In this document: positions 51,590 through 63,034 of the stretch, in pieces
Layout of the letters: each line of letters opens with the position of its first letter
How positions within the stretch are numbered: position 1 is the first letter of the stretch
NCBI RefSeq assembly: GCF_918698155.1
Contig: NZ_CAKKLX010000004.1
Coordinates: 62,001-126,000, forward strand
Length of the DNA stretch: 64,000 nt
DNA from: Roseomonas sp. CECT 9278
GTDB taxonomy: Bacteria > Pseudomonadota > Alphaproteobacteria > Acetobacterales > Acetobacteraceae
Direction of reading: 5' to 3'
Position numbers and translations under genes: made by a program
Notes under the pieces: generated by a model
Told to the model about the DNA's origin: nothing
Seen by the model: only the letters and a program-made list of their open reading frames with translations
Database searches by the model: none

Positions 51590-52645
51590 TCAGCGCAGCG
51601 AGGCGTTGATCGCGTCCAGCGCCGCGACGCCCGGATTCAGGTCGGCATCGCCCAGCGCATTGAGCGGCCCGACGACCGTGCCGAGGTTCTGATGCAGCGC
51701 CGTGGGTTCCGGTTCCACGTAGATCAGCCCGGTGACGATCTCGCCGGCGGCCTTGCGCTCCAGGATGTGGTGCATGGCGGAGGCGCGGTCGGTCGGGTCG
51801 TGGCCTTCGTGCAGCTTGCGCAGGCGCAGGATGGTGCCGTCGTGCTGCGTGACCTCCCGGACCTCGCCGGGCGCGTAGCTGACCGTGATCTCCTGGCGGT
51901 TCAGCATGATGTCGAGCTTGTTCAGCGCCTCGTTGTGCTCGCGCACGTAGTCGTAGGACTTCGTGCTGCCGGCGTGGTTGTTGAAGGCGACGCAGGGGCT
52001 GAGCACGTCGATGAAGGCCGCGCCCTCGTGCAGCAGGGCAGCCTCGATCAGCGGCACCAGCTGTTCCTTGTCACCCGAGAAGGACCGCGCGACGAAGGTG
52101 GCGCCGAGTTGCACCGCGATCGCCGCCAGGTCGATCGGCTGGTCGGTGTTGATGGCACCCTTCTTCGCGACCGAGCCCCAGTCGGAGGTGGCCGAGAACT
52201 GCCCCTTGGTGAGGCCGTACACGCCGTTGTTCTCGACGATGTAGCACATGTTCACGCCGCGCCGGATGGAGTGCGCGAACTGCCCGAAGCCGATCGACGC
52301 GCTGTCGCCATCGCCCGACACACCCAGGTACACGAGGTCGCGGTTCGCCAGATACGCGCCGGTCAGCACCGACGGCATGCGCCCATGCACCGAATTGAAG
52401 CCATGCGCGTTGCCGAGGAAATACGTCGGCGTCTTCGACGAACACCCGATGCCCGACATCTTGGCGATGCGGTGCGGCGGCAGGGACAGGTTGAAACACG
52501 CCTGGATGATGGCGGCGCTGATCGAATCATGCCCACAGCCGGCGCATAGCGTGCTGATGGCGCCTTCGTAGTCGCGCCGCGTCAGCCCGACCGCGTTGGT
52601 CGGCAGCTTCGGGTGGTGCAGCTTGGGCTTCGGCAGGTAGCTCAT
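51590..52645 (-). CDS. korB: 2-oxoacid:ferredoxin/NADP oxidoreductase subunit beta
   Basis: A 351-residue thiamine-diphosphate subunit. The ThDP motif starts at GDGDSAS (111-117) and closes in VENNGVYG. Cysteines in CAGC (34-37), Cys68 and one in LSPCVAF near 218 can hold a [4Fe-4S] cluster. It belongs to the KorB/PorB group for 2-oxoglutarate or similar acids. ATG overlaps the korA stop in an ATGA. Confidence 0.9.
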   Translation of the reverse strand: MSYLPKPKLHHPKLPTNAVGLTRRDYEGAISTLCAGCGHDSISAAIIQACFNLSLPPHRIAKMSGIGCSSKTPTYFLGNAHGFNSVHGRMPSVLTGAYLANRDLVYLGVSGDGDSASIGFGQFAHSIRRGVNMCYIVENNGVYGLTKGQFSATSDWGSVAKKGAINTDQPIDLAAIAVQLGATFVARSFSGDKEQLVPLIEAALLHEGAAFIDVLSPCVAFNNHAGSTKSYDYVREHNEALNKLDIMLNRQEITVSYAPGEVREVTQHDGTILRLRKLHEGHDPTDRASAMHHILERKAAGEIVTGLIYVEPEPTALHQNLGTVVGPLNALGDADLNPGVAALDAINASLR

Positions 52646-54483
52646 GGCGTGGCCTTGCGGAAGGGCAGGATGTTGGCCGCCGCTGCGCGCTTGGCGACGG
52701 CGGCGTGGATGAAGCGCGCGGTGATCGGCGTGCCGTCGAAATGCAGCACCGGGATCAGCCGGGCGGGATCGATCTCCTCCTCGTTCACGAGCAGGGTGCG
52801 CAGCTGCGCGTCGCGGTTCTGCTCGACCACAAACACGCGCTCATGCGCCGCGACGAAATCCGCGACATCCTGGTGGAAGGGGAAGGCCCGGATCCGCATG
52901 GCATCGAGGTGGATGCCGTCGGCTTCCAGCGCGACCAGCGCCTCGCGCATCGCGGCGGAGGAGGAGCCGTAGAAGATCACCCCGTCGCGCGCGGGCTGCT
53001 TCGCCGGGATGCTCACCGGCCGCGGCACCACCGACTTCGCGGTGTGGAACTTCTTCAGCAGCCGCTCCATGTTGTCGACATAGGGCGCGCCTTCTTCCGT
53101 ATAGCGCGCGTAGCGGTCGCGCGAGGTTCCCCGCGTGAAGAAGGCGCCCTTCTCCGGATGCGTGCCGGGCCAGGTGCGATACGGGATGCCGTCGCCATCC
53201 ACATCAAGGTAGCGCCCGAAGGACTTCGCCGCATCCAGCGCCGCGGCATCCAGCACCTTGCCGCGATCCATGCGGCGCGACGGGTCCCACGTGAAGGGCT
53301 CGCACAGCCAATCGTTCATGCCGATGTCGAGGTCGAGCATGACGAAGATCGGCGTCTGCAGCCGGTCCGCCAGGTCGAAGGCATCGGCGCCGAAGGCGAA
53401 GCACTCCGTCGGGTCCTCGGGCAGCAGCAGCACGTGCTTGGTGTCGCCATGGCTGGCATAGGCGGCGGAGAGCAGGTCGGATTGCTGCGTGCGGGTGGGC
53501 ATGCCGGTGGACGGGCCGGCGCGCTGCACGTCGAAGATCACCGCGGGGATTTCGGCGAAATACGCCAGGCCCACGAATTCCTGCATCAGCGAGATGCCCG
53601 GGCCGGAGGTCGCGGTGAAGGACCGCGCGCCGTTCCAGGCGGCACCGATCACCATGCCGATGGAGGCGAGCTCGTCCTCCGCCTGCACGATGGCGTAGCG
53701 CTTGGCCCCCGTCTCGGGGTCGCGGCGCAGCTTGGTGCAATACTTCTCGAAGGCCTCGGCCAGCGATGTGGACGGCGTGATCGGATACCAGGCGCAGACC
53801 GTGGCACCGCCATACACCGCGCCCAGCGCGGCCGCGGCATTGCCTTCCACGAAGATGCGATCGCCCACCGCATCGGCGCGCCGCAGCGTCAGGCCGATCG
53901 GGCAGGCCAGGTTCTCCTGCGCCCAGGCGCGGCCTTTCTCGAGCGCGGCGAAGTTCGCCGGCACCAGCTTCTCCTTGCCGCGGAACTGCGCCGCGATGGC
54001 TTCCTTCACCGCCTCCACGTCCATGTCCAGCAGCGCCGAGAGCGCGCCCAGGTAGACGATGTTCTTGAACAGCTGCCGCTGCCGCGGATCGGAATAGGCG
54101 GCGTTGGTGATCTCGGTCAGCGGGCAGCCGATGACGGTGATGTCGTCGCGGAAGCGCGACTTCGGCATTGGCCGTGTCGAATCGTAGAACAGGTAGCCGC
54201 CGGGTTCGATCTCGGCGACATCGCGGTCCCAGGTCTGCGGGTTCATCGCGACCATCATGTCGACGCCGCCGCGCCGTCCCATGTGGCCGGCCTCGCTGAC
54301 GCGCACCTCGAACCAGGTGGGCAGCCCCTGGATGTTGGAAGGGAAGATGTTGCGCGACGCGATGGGCACGCCCATCCGCAGGATGGACTTCGCGAACAAG
54401 CCGTTGGCGGAGGCCGAGCCCGATCCGTTGACGTTGGCGAACTTGACGACGAAATCGTTCGTCGCGGTTATCGGCTGTGGCAT
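52642..54483 (-). CDS. korA: 2-oxoacid oxidoreductase subunit alpha (fused gamma-alpha)
   Basis: A 613-residue subunit with the gamma domain first (about 1-190, GSGSASANGLFAKS), followed by the alpha domain (YPITPSTS near 240). Fused gamma-alpha chains are typical of 2-oxoglutarate:ferredoxin enzymes of the Kor type. The start at 54483 (MPQPITATNDF) lies 16 bases inside the end of the preceding gene. With KorB it decarboxylates a 2-oxoacid to acyl-CoA, passing electrons to an iron-sulfur carrier. Confidence 0.9.
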   Translation of the reverse strand: MPQPITATNDFVVKFANVNGSGSASANGLFAKSILRMGVPIASRNIFPSNIQGLPTWFEVRVSEAGHMGRRGGVDMMVAMNPQTWDRDVAEIEPGGYLFYDSTRPMPKSRFRDDITVIGCPLTEITNAAYSDPRQRQLFKNIVYLGALSALLDMDVEAVKEAIAAQFRGKEKLVPANFAALEKGRAWAQENLACPIGLTLRRADAVGDRIFVEGNAAAALGAVYGGATVCAWYPITPSTSLAEAFEKYCTKLRRDPETGAKRYAIVQAEDELASIGMVIGAAWNGARSFTATSGPGISLMQEFVGLAYFAEIPAVIFDVQRAGPSTGMPTRTQQSDLLSAAYASHGDTKHVLLLPEDPTECFAFGADAFDLADRLQTPIFVMLDLDIGMNDWLCEPFTWDPSRRMDRGKVLDAAALDAAKSFGRYLDVDGDGIPYRTWPGTHPEKGAFFTRGTSRDRYARYTEEGAPYVDNMERLLKKFHTAKSVVPRPVSIPAKQPARDGVIFYGSSSAAMREALVALEADGIHLDAMRIRAFPFHQDVADFVAAHERVFVVEQNRDAQLRTLLVNEEEIDPARLIPVLHFDGTPITARFIHAAVAKRAAAANILPFRKATP

Positions 54484-56261
54484 GCGTGCGCCTTCGGCTT
54501 CGCGGTCTCGAGCAGGAACTTCTGCATGTCCCAGGCACCGGTCGGGCAGCGCTCGGCGCACATGCCGCAGTGCAGGCAGACATCCTCGTCCTTCACCATG
54601 ACACGCCCGGTCTTCAGCCCATCCTGGACATACAGGTCCTGGTACAGGTTGACCGCGGGCGCCTTCAGGCGCGTGCGCAGGTCGTCCTCGTCGCCATTCT
54701 CGGTGAAGGTGATGCAGTCGGTTGGGCAGATGTCGACGCAGGCATCGCATTCGATGCAGGTCTTGGCGTTGAACACGGTCTGCACGTCGCAATTCAGGCA
54801 GCGCTGCGTCTCGTGATAGGCCATCTCGCGGTCGAAGCCGAGCTCGACCTCCGCGGTGATGTCGCGCAGCGCGGTCTCGGCGGGCATGTGCGGCACCTTG
54901 AACCGCAGGTCGAGCGAGACCTCGTTGTCATAGGCCCATTCGTGGATGCCCATCTTCTGGCTGGTGATGCGCGCGTCCGGCGGCGGGCGCTGCGCCACGT
55001 CGCCGCCCTGGCAGAAGATGTCGATCGACACCGCCGCCTCGTGCCCATGGGCCACGGCCCAGATGATGTTCTTCGGCCCAAAGGCCGCATCGCCGCCGAA
55101 GAAGACGCGCGGGTCGCTCGATTGCAGCGTGGCCTGGTCCAGCTTCGGCAGGCCCCAGCGGTCGAACTCGATGCCGGCATCGCGCTCGATCCAGGGGAAG
55201 GCGTTCTCCTGCCCGATCGCCACCAGGATGTCGTCGCATTCGATGACCTCGTCCGGCTCGCCGGTCGGCAGCAGTTGGCGGCGGCCCTTGTCGTCGTATT
55301 GCGCGGCGACCTTCTCGAAGACCATGCCGGTCAGGCGGCCATTGTCGTGCAGCACCTGCTTCGGCACGAGGAAATTGAGGATCGGGATGCCTTCGTTCAT
55401 CGCGTCCTCCTTCTCCCAGGGGGACGCCTTCATCTCGTCGAAGCCCGAGCGGACGACGACCTTGACCTCCTCGCCGCCCAGGCGCCGCGCCGACCGGCAG
55501 CAATCCATCGCGGTATTGCCGCCGCCCAGCACGATCACGCGCCGGCCGATCTCCTTCACATGCCCGAAGGAGACGGAGGCCAGCCAGTCGATGCCCAGGT
55601 GGATGTTCGCCGCGGCTTCGCGGCGCCCCGGCACGTCCAGCTCGCGCCCGCGCGGCGCGCCGGAGCCGATGAACACCGCGTCATAGCCCTCGGCCAACAG
55701 CTCCTTCAGGCTGTCGATGCGGCGGTTCATGTGGCTGACCACGCCGCCGCGGTCGAGCGCGAAGCCGCATTCCTCGTCGATCACTTCCTCCGGCAGGCGG
55801 AAGCGCGGGATCTGCTGGCGAATGAAGCCGCCCGGCTTGGCGGCGCTGTCGAAGACGTGGATCTCGTAGCCGAGCGGCGCCAGGTCGCGCGCCACGGTCA
55901 TGCTGGCCGGGCCGGCGCCGATGCAGGCGATGCGCTTGCCGTTGCGGCTCTCCGGGATCACCGGCATGCGATGCGACACGTCACCCTTGTTGTCGGCGGC
56001 GACGCGCTTCAGGCGGCAGATCGCGACGGGTTCGTCTTCGACCCGGCCGCGCCGGCAGGCGGGCTCGCAGGGCCGGTCGCAGGTGCGCCCGAGGATGCCG
56101 GGGAAGACATTGGAATGCCAGTTGACCATGTACGCATCGGCGTAGCGCCCGGCCGCGATCATGCGGATGTATTCGGGCACCGGCGTATGCGCCGGGCAGG
56201 CCCATTGGCAATCGACCACCTTGTGGAAGTAGTCCGGGGACGAGATGTCCGTCGGCTTCAC
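54468..56261 (-). CDS. korC: FAD/iron-sulfur NAD(P) oxidoreductase partner of Kor
   Basis: A 597-residue protein like the small subunit of glutamate synthase. The N-terminus has iron-sulfur cysteines (CQWACP near 19, CDRPCEPAC near 61), FAD loop GAGPAS near 112, NAD(P) loop GGGNTAMD near 241, and two C-terminal [4Fe-4S] clusters: CIECDACVDICP near 502 and CLHCGMCAERCP near 560. It can pass electrons between Kor and NAD(P)H, as in the 2-oxoglutarate:NADP oxidoreductase described in Azoarcus, so no free ferredoxin would be needed. GTG 56261 follows AGGGAGG. Direction in the cell is unknown. Confidence 0.87.
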   Translation of the reverse strand: MKPTDISSPDYFHKVVDCQWACPAHTPVPEYIRMIAAGRYADAYMVNWHSNVFPGILGRTCDRPCEPACRRGRVEDEPVAICRLKRVAADNKGDVSHRMPVIPESRNGKRIACIGAGPASMTVARDLAPLGYEIHVFDSAAKPGGFIRQQIPRFRLPEEVIDEECGFALDRGGVVSHMNRRIDSLKELLAEGYDAVFIGSGAPRGRELDVPGRREAAANIHLGIDWLASVSFGHVKEIGRRVIVLGGGNTAMDCCRSARRLGGEEVKVVVRSGFDEMKASPWEKEDAMNEGIPILNFLVPKQVLHDNGRLTGMVFEKVAAQYDDKGRRQLLPTGEPDEVIECDDILVAIGQENAFPWIERDAGIEFDRWGLPKLDQATLQSSDPRVFFGGDAAFGPKNIIWAVAHGHEAAVSIDIFCQGGDVAQRPPPDARITSQKMGIHEWAYDNEVSLDLRFKVPHMPAETALRDITAEVELGFDREMAYHETQRCLNCDVQTVFNAKTCIECDACVDICPTDCITFTENGDEDDLRTRLKAPAVNLYQDLYVQDGLKTGRVMVKDEDVCLHCGMCAERCPTGAWDMQKFLLETAKPKAHACHSR

Positions 56262-56460
56262 GCGCGCAACCTCCCTGGAACTGAGGGCGGCAAGGTCGGG
56301 GCCAGGCAGGCGGTCAATGGACCGACGCCTTCGTGCTGTCGCTACCAGGGATCGGCTGCTGCATCAGCGCCGTCATCATTCCCGCCCGTCACTCCCCGCC
56401 GTTCAACGGCTTGCGGTGATGCTGCACCAAGCGGGAAGTCACGGCAATGCGCTGATTCGT

Positions 56461-56478
56461 GCTGCGCCGCAGCGCAGC
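56461..56478 (-). terminator. Hairpin between the urease-linked and kor operons
   Basis: GCTGCGC (56461-56467) and GCGCAGC (56472-56478) form a 7-bp stem and 4-base loop 23 bases past the hydroxyacyl-CoA dehydrogenase stop. No T run. The rest of the 239-base gap 56262-56500 should hold the korC promoter, but I see no clear -35/-10 pair. Confidence 0.4.
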
Positions 56479-56500
56479 CGCAGGTTGCAGCGCCTGCGCG

Positions 56501-57420
56501 TCAGTCGAGCTCGCGCATCATCCGCACGGTCGCCAGCAGGGCGCGTTCGTAGCGTTCGCGCTCGCGCGCCGTCGCCTCCGGCGGCCAGTCGCGGAAGCCC
56601 TGCCCGGTCTTGGGGCCGAGCCGGTTCTCGGCCACCAGCCGCGCCAGCCCCGGGCTGGGATCGGGGCTGTTGCACAGCGACGGATAGATGGTGCGCCCGG
56701 CTTCCAGCTGGGTCTCGAGGCCCGCGAGTTCCTTCTGCAGGATCGGCCCTGCGGCCAGATACCGGAAGCCGAAGCAGAAGCGCACCGCATTGTCGACATC
56801 CTCGGCGGTGGCGAGGCCCTGGTCGATCACCGCGAAGGCTTCGCGCATCAGCGCATGCTGGATGCGGTTCGCGAGGAAGCCCGGCACGTCCCGCGCGACA
56901 CGGATTACCTTGCGGCCGAGGCCGTCCATGATGGCGGCAACGGCGTCGCAGACCGCCGGATCGGTGTGCTCGCCCTGCACGACCTCGACGCCGGGCACCA
57001 GATGCGCGGGCAGGAAGAAGTGCAGGTTGGCGCAGCGCGCGCGCGTGGCGATGCCCCCTGCGATGTCGGTGATGCGATAGCCGGATGCGTTCGAGACGAC
57101 CGGGATGCCGGCCGGCACCAGCGTGTCGAGCCGCGCGAAGACCGCCTGCTTCAGCGTCAGGCGCTCGGGCACCGCCTCGACCACGATCTCGGCCGAGGCA
57201 TAGTCGGCCGCCGCCATGTCATCGAACAGCGTCAGCGCCGCCGCGCGCGCCGGGTCGCCATCGAGTTGCAGGATGGAGGCGCGCACGCGGGCCTGCGCGT
57301 CCGGCCAGCGCGCCGTCGCGGTCTCGACCGCGCTGACGCGCCAGCCGCCGGCGCAAAAGATCGCGGCGATGTCGCATCCCATCAGCCCCATGCCGAGGAT
57401 GACGGCGTGGCGTTGCGGGC

Positions 57421-57424
<4 letters not shown>
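56501..57424 (-). CDS. 3-hydroxyacyl-CoA dehydrogenase family NAD-binding protein
   Basis: A 307-residue two-domain dehydrogenase. The Rossmann motif is GMGLMG (11-16) and the catalytic His is in [12 protein letters not shown] near 142, with the KTGQGF-type end ([11 protein letters not shown]). It is close to 3-hydroxybutyryl-CoA, carnitine or L-gulonate dehydrogenases. Its ATG overlaps the ureG stop (ATGA), so it is the eighth gene of the urease operon, though no urea-linked role is known. The substrate is open. Confidence 0.88.
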
Positions 57425-58094
<670 letters not shown>

Positions 58095-58098
<4 letters not shown>

Positions 58099-58808
58099 GA
58101 TCTGAACAGCCTCGTGTACTGCGTCTCGTGACGGATGGAGAAAAGATCGAGCGCCGGGCATGACGTGCCGATCCGGTCGAGGTCGGCGGCGATCGCTGCC
58201 TGCGCGGCTTGCGCCACCACCGGCAGCAGCGCCGCCGTCGCCTTCTGCCCGTCGGTCTGGCCGAGCGGCACCAACCGCACCCCTGCCGAGACCAGGTTGG
58301 CCGCAAAGGCCGACAGATAGCCGAAGGCCGCATCCGCCAGCGCGACGCCATGCGCCGCCGCGGCCGCACCGAAGGCGACCGCGTGCGGAATGCGCCGCGG
58401 GTGCCGCGCGGCGAAGGTGGCGAGGTCCGGTTGCGGCCAGGCGGCGAGCGTCACCTGCAGGAAGGCGGTGCCCTGCGCCTCGGCTTCCAGCGCCGTCTCC
58501 GCCGTGCCGCGCCATGCGGCGCCGAGTTCGACCACGTCGTCCAGCGCCTTCGCATGGCCCCTGGCCATGGCGCGATGGGCCGCCGCGACCAAGGCGCCAT
58601 CGATGCACCCCGCCCCGTGCCGCACCGCCGCGGTCACGTAGGCGACAAGGTCGTCGCGCCCGCGCACGGCGCCGTCCTCGACCGCCATCTCCAGCCCATG
58701 GCTGTAGGTGTACGCACCGACCGGATAGGCCGGCGACAGCCAGGCCAGCAGGCGGTACAGCGCCTCAGTGCTGGTGGTCGTGGTCGTGGTGATGGTCGTG
58801 GTCGCCAT
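58095..58808 (-). CDS. ureF: Urease accessory protein UreF
   Basis: GTPase-activating partner of UreG in the pre-activation complex. From [17 protein letters not shown] onward the 237-residue product is a standard all-helical UreF. The start must lie within ureE, because the ureE stop is only a few codons before the conserved part. ATG 58808 is the nearest; 58865 is the next. The first dozen residues are almost pure Thr, the +1 reading of the ureE His-rich tail. There is no ribosome site, so translation depends on ureE. Confidence 0.9.
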
Positions 58809-59313
58809 GATGGTGGTGGTGGCCGTGGCGCTGCCCAGGATCGTGGTTGTGCTGGCCATAGGCACCGCCTTCCGGGTCGAAGGGTGCGCTCACCTTGCGG
58901 ACCACCGCGCCGAGGCCCTCCAGCATCTGCACGATCACGTGGTCGTCGCGGATCAACAGGCGCTCGCCGTCGATCTGCGTCGGCAGGTGCCGGTTGCCGA
59001 GGTGCCAGGCGATGCGCGCGAAGTGCTCGTGGTTCGTCGCGGTGATCTCGACCAGCGGCTCGGGCGCCGCGCGCACGCGCACGAAGCCGCCGGTCGCCAG
59101 CGCCAGGCCATCGCCTTCGCGCAGCACGGTGGCTTCCGGCAGATCCAGCAGGAAGGCCAGCCCGCCCTGCCCCGTGTAGAGCCGCCGACGACGGAAGCGG
59201 TCGTCGAAATCCACCAGCACGCTGTCGCGCGCCTCGGACTCGGGCCAGGCGCCGGCGCGCAGCACCTCGGTGGCGCGGGGGGTGCTCTCCTGGTCGATGC
59301 TCTCGTGGTCCAT
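58765..59313 (-). CDS. ureE: Urease accessory nickel chaperone UreE
   Basis: A 182-residue nickel chaperone. The N-terminal peptide-binding domain is followed by the metal domain (LGNRHLPTQI, LIRDDHVIVQML). The last 30 residues (153-182) contain 15 histidines in [18 protein letters not shown]-like order, a strong nickel store. ATG 59313 follows GAGAGGAACTGC. It lies 35 bases downstream of ureC and its tail overlaps the ureF start. Confidence 0.94.
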   Translation of the reverse strand: MDHESIDQESTPRATEVLRAGAWPESEARDSVLVDFDDRFRRRRLYTGQGGLAFLLDLPEATVLREGDGLALATGGFVRVRAAPEPLVEITATNHEHFARIAWHLGNRHLPTQIDGERLLIRDDHVIVQMLEGLGAVVRKVSAPFDPEGGAYGQHNHDPGQRHGHHHHHGDHDHHHDHDHQH

Positions 59314-59348
59314 GCAGTTCCTCTCGTCGGATCGATCCGATCCGTGCC

Positions 59349-61064
<1,716 letters not shown>

Positions 61065-61370
61065 CTACAGGGATCCCTCGATCTCGCCACGGAAGCCGTG
61101 CACCACGCGCGCGCCGGAGAATTCCACCAGGCGCACGCGCCGCGTCTGGCCCGGTTCGAAGCGCACCGCGGTGCCGGCGGCGATGTCCAGCCGCCGACCG
61201 CGCGCGGCGGCGCGGTCGAAGCGCAGCAGCGGATTGGTCTCGGCGAAATGGTAGTGGCTGCCGACCTGCACGGGGCGGTCGCCGGCATTCGCGACGTCCA
61301 GCTCGATGGCGTCGCGGCCGGCGTTGAGCTCGATCTCGCCGGCGGCGGGCAGGATCTCTCCGGGGATCAT
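61065..61370 (-). CDS. ureB: Urease subunit beta
   Basis: A 101-residue structural subunit of urease, with the conserved [17 protein letters not shown] core and [14 protein letters not shown]. Its normal length shows that the gene upstream has not run into it. ATG 61370 overlaps the ureA stop (ATGA). Confidence 0.97.
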   Translation of the reverse strand: MIPGEILPAAGEIELNAGRDAIELDVANAGDRPVQVGSHYHFAETNPLLRFDRAAARGRRLDIAAGTAVRFEPGQTRRVRLVEFSGARVVHGFRGEIEGSL

Positions 61371-61840
61371 CGGCGGGCTCCCTTGGCGCGGGTCGCGGGC
61401 TTGGCCTTGGCCGGCGCGGTCGCCTTCGTCTTTGCCTTCGCGGCCGGCTTCGCCTTCGCGGCGGAGGCCGGCGCCTTCTTCGCCGCGGCCGCGCGCGTCG
61501 CTGGCCGCTTCGCCTTCGCAGGCGCCGCCGGCGCCGCATCGCGGATCGGCTCATGCACCGTGACCAGCTTCGTGCCGTCCGGGAAGGTCGCCTCCACCTG
61601 GATGTCGTGGATCATCTCGGGGATGCCCTCCATCACCTGGTCGCGCGTGAGGACCGTCGCGCCATCGCGCATCAGCTCCGCCACCGATCGACCATCGCGC
61701 GCGCCCTCCACCACGAAGTCGGTGATCAGCGCCACCGCCTCCGGGTGGTTCAGCTTCAGCCCGCGTTCGAGCCGCCGGCGCGCGACGATCGCCGCCATCG
61801 CCACCAGCAGCTTGTCCTTCTCCCGTGGCGTCAGGTTCAT
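61367..61840 (-). CDS. ureA: Urease subunit gamma with Lys/Ala-rich C-terminal tail
   Basis: Residues 1-100 are a complete gamma subunit ([12 protein letters not shown] at the start, [19 protein letters not shown] at the end). Residues 101-157 are an added tail of Ala, Lys and Pro with 12 Lys and 5 Arg and no acidic residue after Asp101, like histone H1 or AlgP-type tails. Gamma subunits normally stop near 100 or fuse to beta. The ATGA join to ureB is intact, so the tail is not from a lost stop. Its role is unknown; polyanion binding is an inference. Confidence 0.96.
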   Translation of the reverse strand: MNLTPREKDKLLVAMAAIVARRRLERGLKLNHPEAVALITDFVVEGARDGRSVAELMRDGATVLTRDQVMEGIPEMIHDIQVEATFPDGTKLVTVHEPIRDAAPAAPAKAKRPATRAAAAKKAPASAAKAKPAAKAKTKATAPAKAKPATRAKGARR

Positions 61841-61891
61841 CTCGTCACGCTCCGCATCCCTGCATGGCGGCGCATCATGGCCGCGCCCCGT

Positions 61892-62722
61892 TCAACTCGT
61901 CCACAGCCGCGGCAGTCGCGCCGGCAGGCCCAGCGCCTGGACGCGCACCAGGCGCACCGCCTCACCGAGCGCGCCGCGGACTGCCGCCGCGTCGCCCAGC
62001 CAGCGCGCCAGCAACAGTCCGGGGCGCAGCATCGTCGCCGCGACATCCGCCTCGCGCAACGCGGCGCGAAGTGGCTCGACTGGCCCCGGTACCGCAAGCA
62101 GCAGGCATGCCATGGCCTCCGCGCCCGCAAAGCCGAAGCGGTCATCGAGCCGCGTCGAAAGATCGCCCCCGAGCGCCAGCCCATCCGCCCAGACCAGGCT
62201 GCCGCCACGACGCAGACGCCAGGACTCCTGCACCGCGCCGTCGCGCATGACCTCGCCCCGCGCACGGCGGCCGAACACCATCATCTCCGCGAACAACAAC
62301 CGAGCATCCGGCGCCAATGCCACGGCGATGCGCCGGTGCAGCCGTGCGCCGTCGAACAGGATGGTCTCCTGCGGCAACCACTCCAGCGTCGCGCCGGAGC
62401 CGACATCGATGGTCGCATCGATGCGCGTGGCAGCACCCAGGCTGCGATAGATCTTCTCCGCCGATGGCGTGGAGAGCGTTGCCGCGGCCCCTGCCCCCAG
62501 CCGCAGGTCAAGCGCGAGCGCATCGCCGCCCGCCAGGCCACCCGCGGTGTTCACCAGCACGGCGAGTGGCGGCTCGTCGCCTTCGGACGTGGGGAACAGG
62601 ATGCGGGCGGGTGCGGCCTGGAACAAATGCGCGATCCGCGTCGCGGCACCGCTGCGTGACAGATGCAACTCGGCGCCGCCGCGCGCGCGCTGATGGGAAG
62701 GGCCGGCCTGGCTGGGACTCAT
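61892..62722 (-). CDS. ureD: Urease accessory protein UreD
   Basis: A 276-residue scaffold for nickel insertion that binds the urease apoprotein with UreF and UreG. NTAGGLAGGDAL and the PSAEKIYRS segment are family marks. ATG 62722 (MSPSQAGPSH) is preferred over the GTG at 62728. It is the first gene of ureDABCEFG and precedes ureA by 51 bases. Confidence 0.93.
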   Translation of the reverse strand: MSPSQAGPSHQRARGGAELHLSRSGAATRIAHLFQAAPARILFPTSEGDEPPLAVLVNTAGGLAGGDALALDLRLGAGAAATLSTPSAEKIYRSLGAATRIDATIDVGSGATLEWLPQETILFDGARLHRRIAVALAPDARLLFAEMMVFGRRARGEVMRDGAVQESWRLRRGGSLVWADGLALGGDLSTRLDDRFGFAGAEAMACLLLAVPGPVEPLRAALREADVAATMLRPGLLLARWLGDAAAVRGALGEAVRLVRVQALGLPARLPRLWTS

Positions 62723-62962
62723 CGCCACATACCTTGCATGGCGCGATCGTGATGGAAATCTGCGCGTGCCTTCGTCGCCGAGCCCAAGTTGCGGGCAATG
62801 GCTGCCCAGCCGTTGGGCGAACGCGTCGATGACATGACAAATTCTTCAGGCCGGGCAGCCTGCCCATCGCCGCGGGCAATGGCGGACGCCGGCAGGCGCG
62901 CGGGCGGGCGCCGATTGCGTGGCCGCACCGCACGCCCCCAGCCGCGCGGCCCGACCGCATCG

Positions 62963-62978
62963 TGGCACGCTTCTCGCT
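62963..62978 (+). promoter_or_regulatory. Sigma-54 type promoter for urtA
   Basis: TGGCACG (62963-62969), four bases, then TCGCT (62974-62978): the -24/-12 pattern TGGCACG-N4-TTGCW with one mismatch and exact GG-to-GC spacing. A start near 62989 would give a 46-base leader. Sigma-54 with NtrC commonly drives urea transport when nitrogen is short. I see no certain NtrC site. The rest of the 312-base divergent gap 62723-63034 shows no clear promoter for ureD. Confidence 0.6.
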
Positions 62979-63034
62979 GTGCCGGCTCAGGATCGACGGC
63001 AGCAGTGACCGCCGTTCCGGACAGGAGGATCTGC

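Noticed and set aside
56462-56472. CTGCGCCGCAG as a PhaR operator before the kor operon
   Set aside because: It is the stem of a hairpin just after a stop codon, and one such match is expected by chance in 64 kb.
61367-61540. UreA tail as a frameshift or lost-stop artefact
   Set aside because: The ATGA overlap with ureB is exact and the tail has a consistent, biased composition rather than random read-through.
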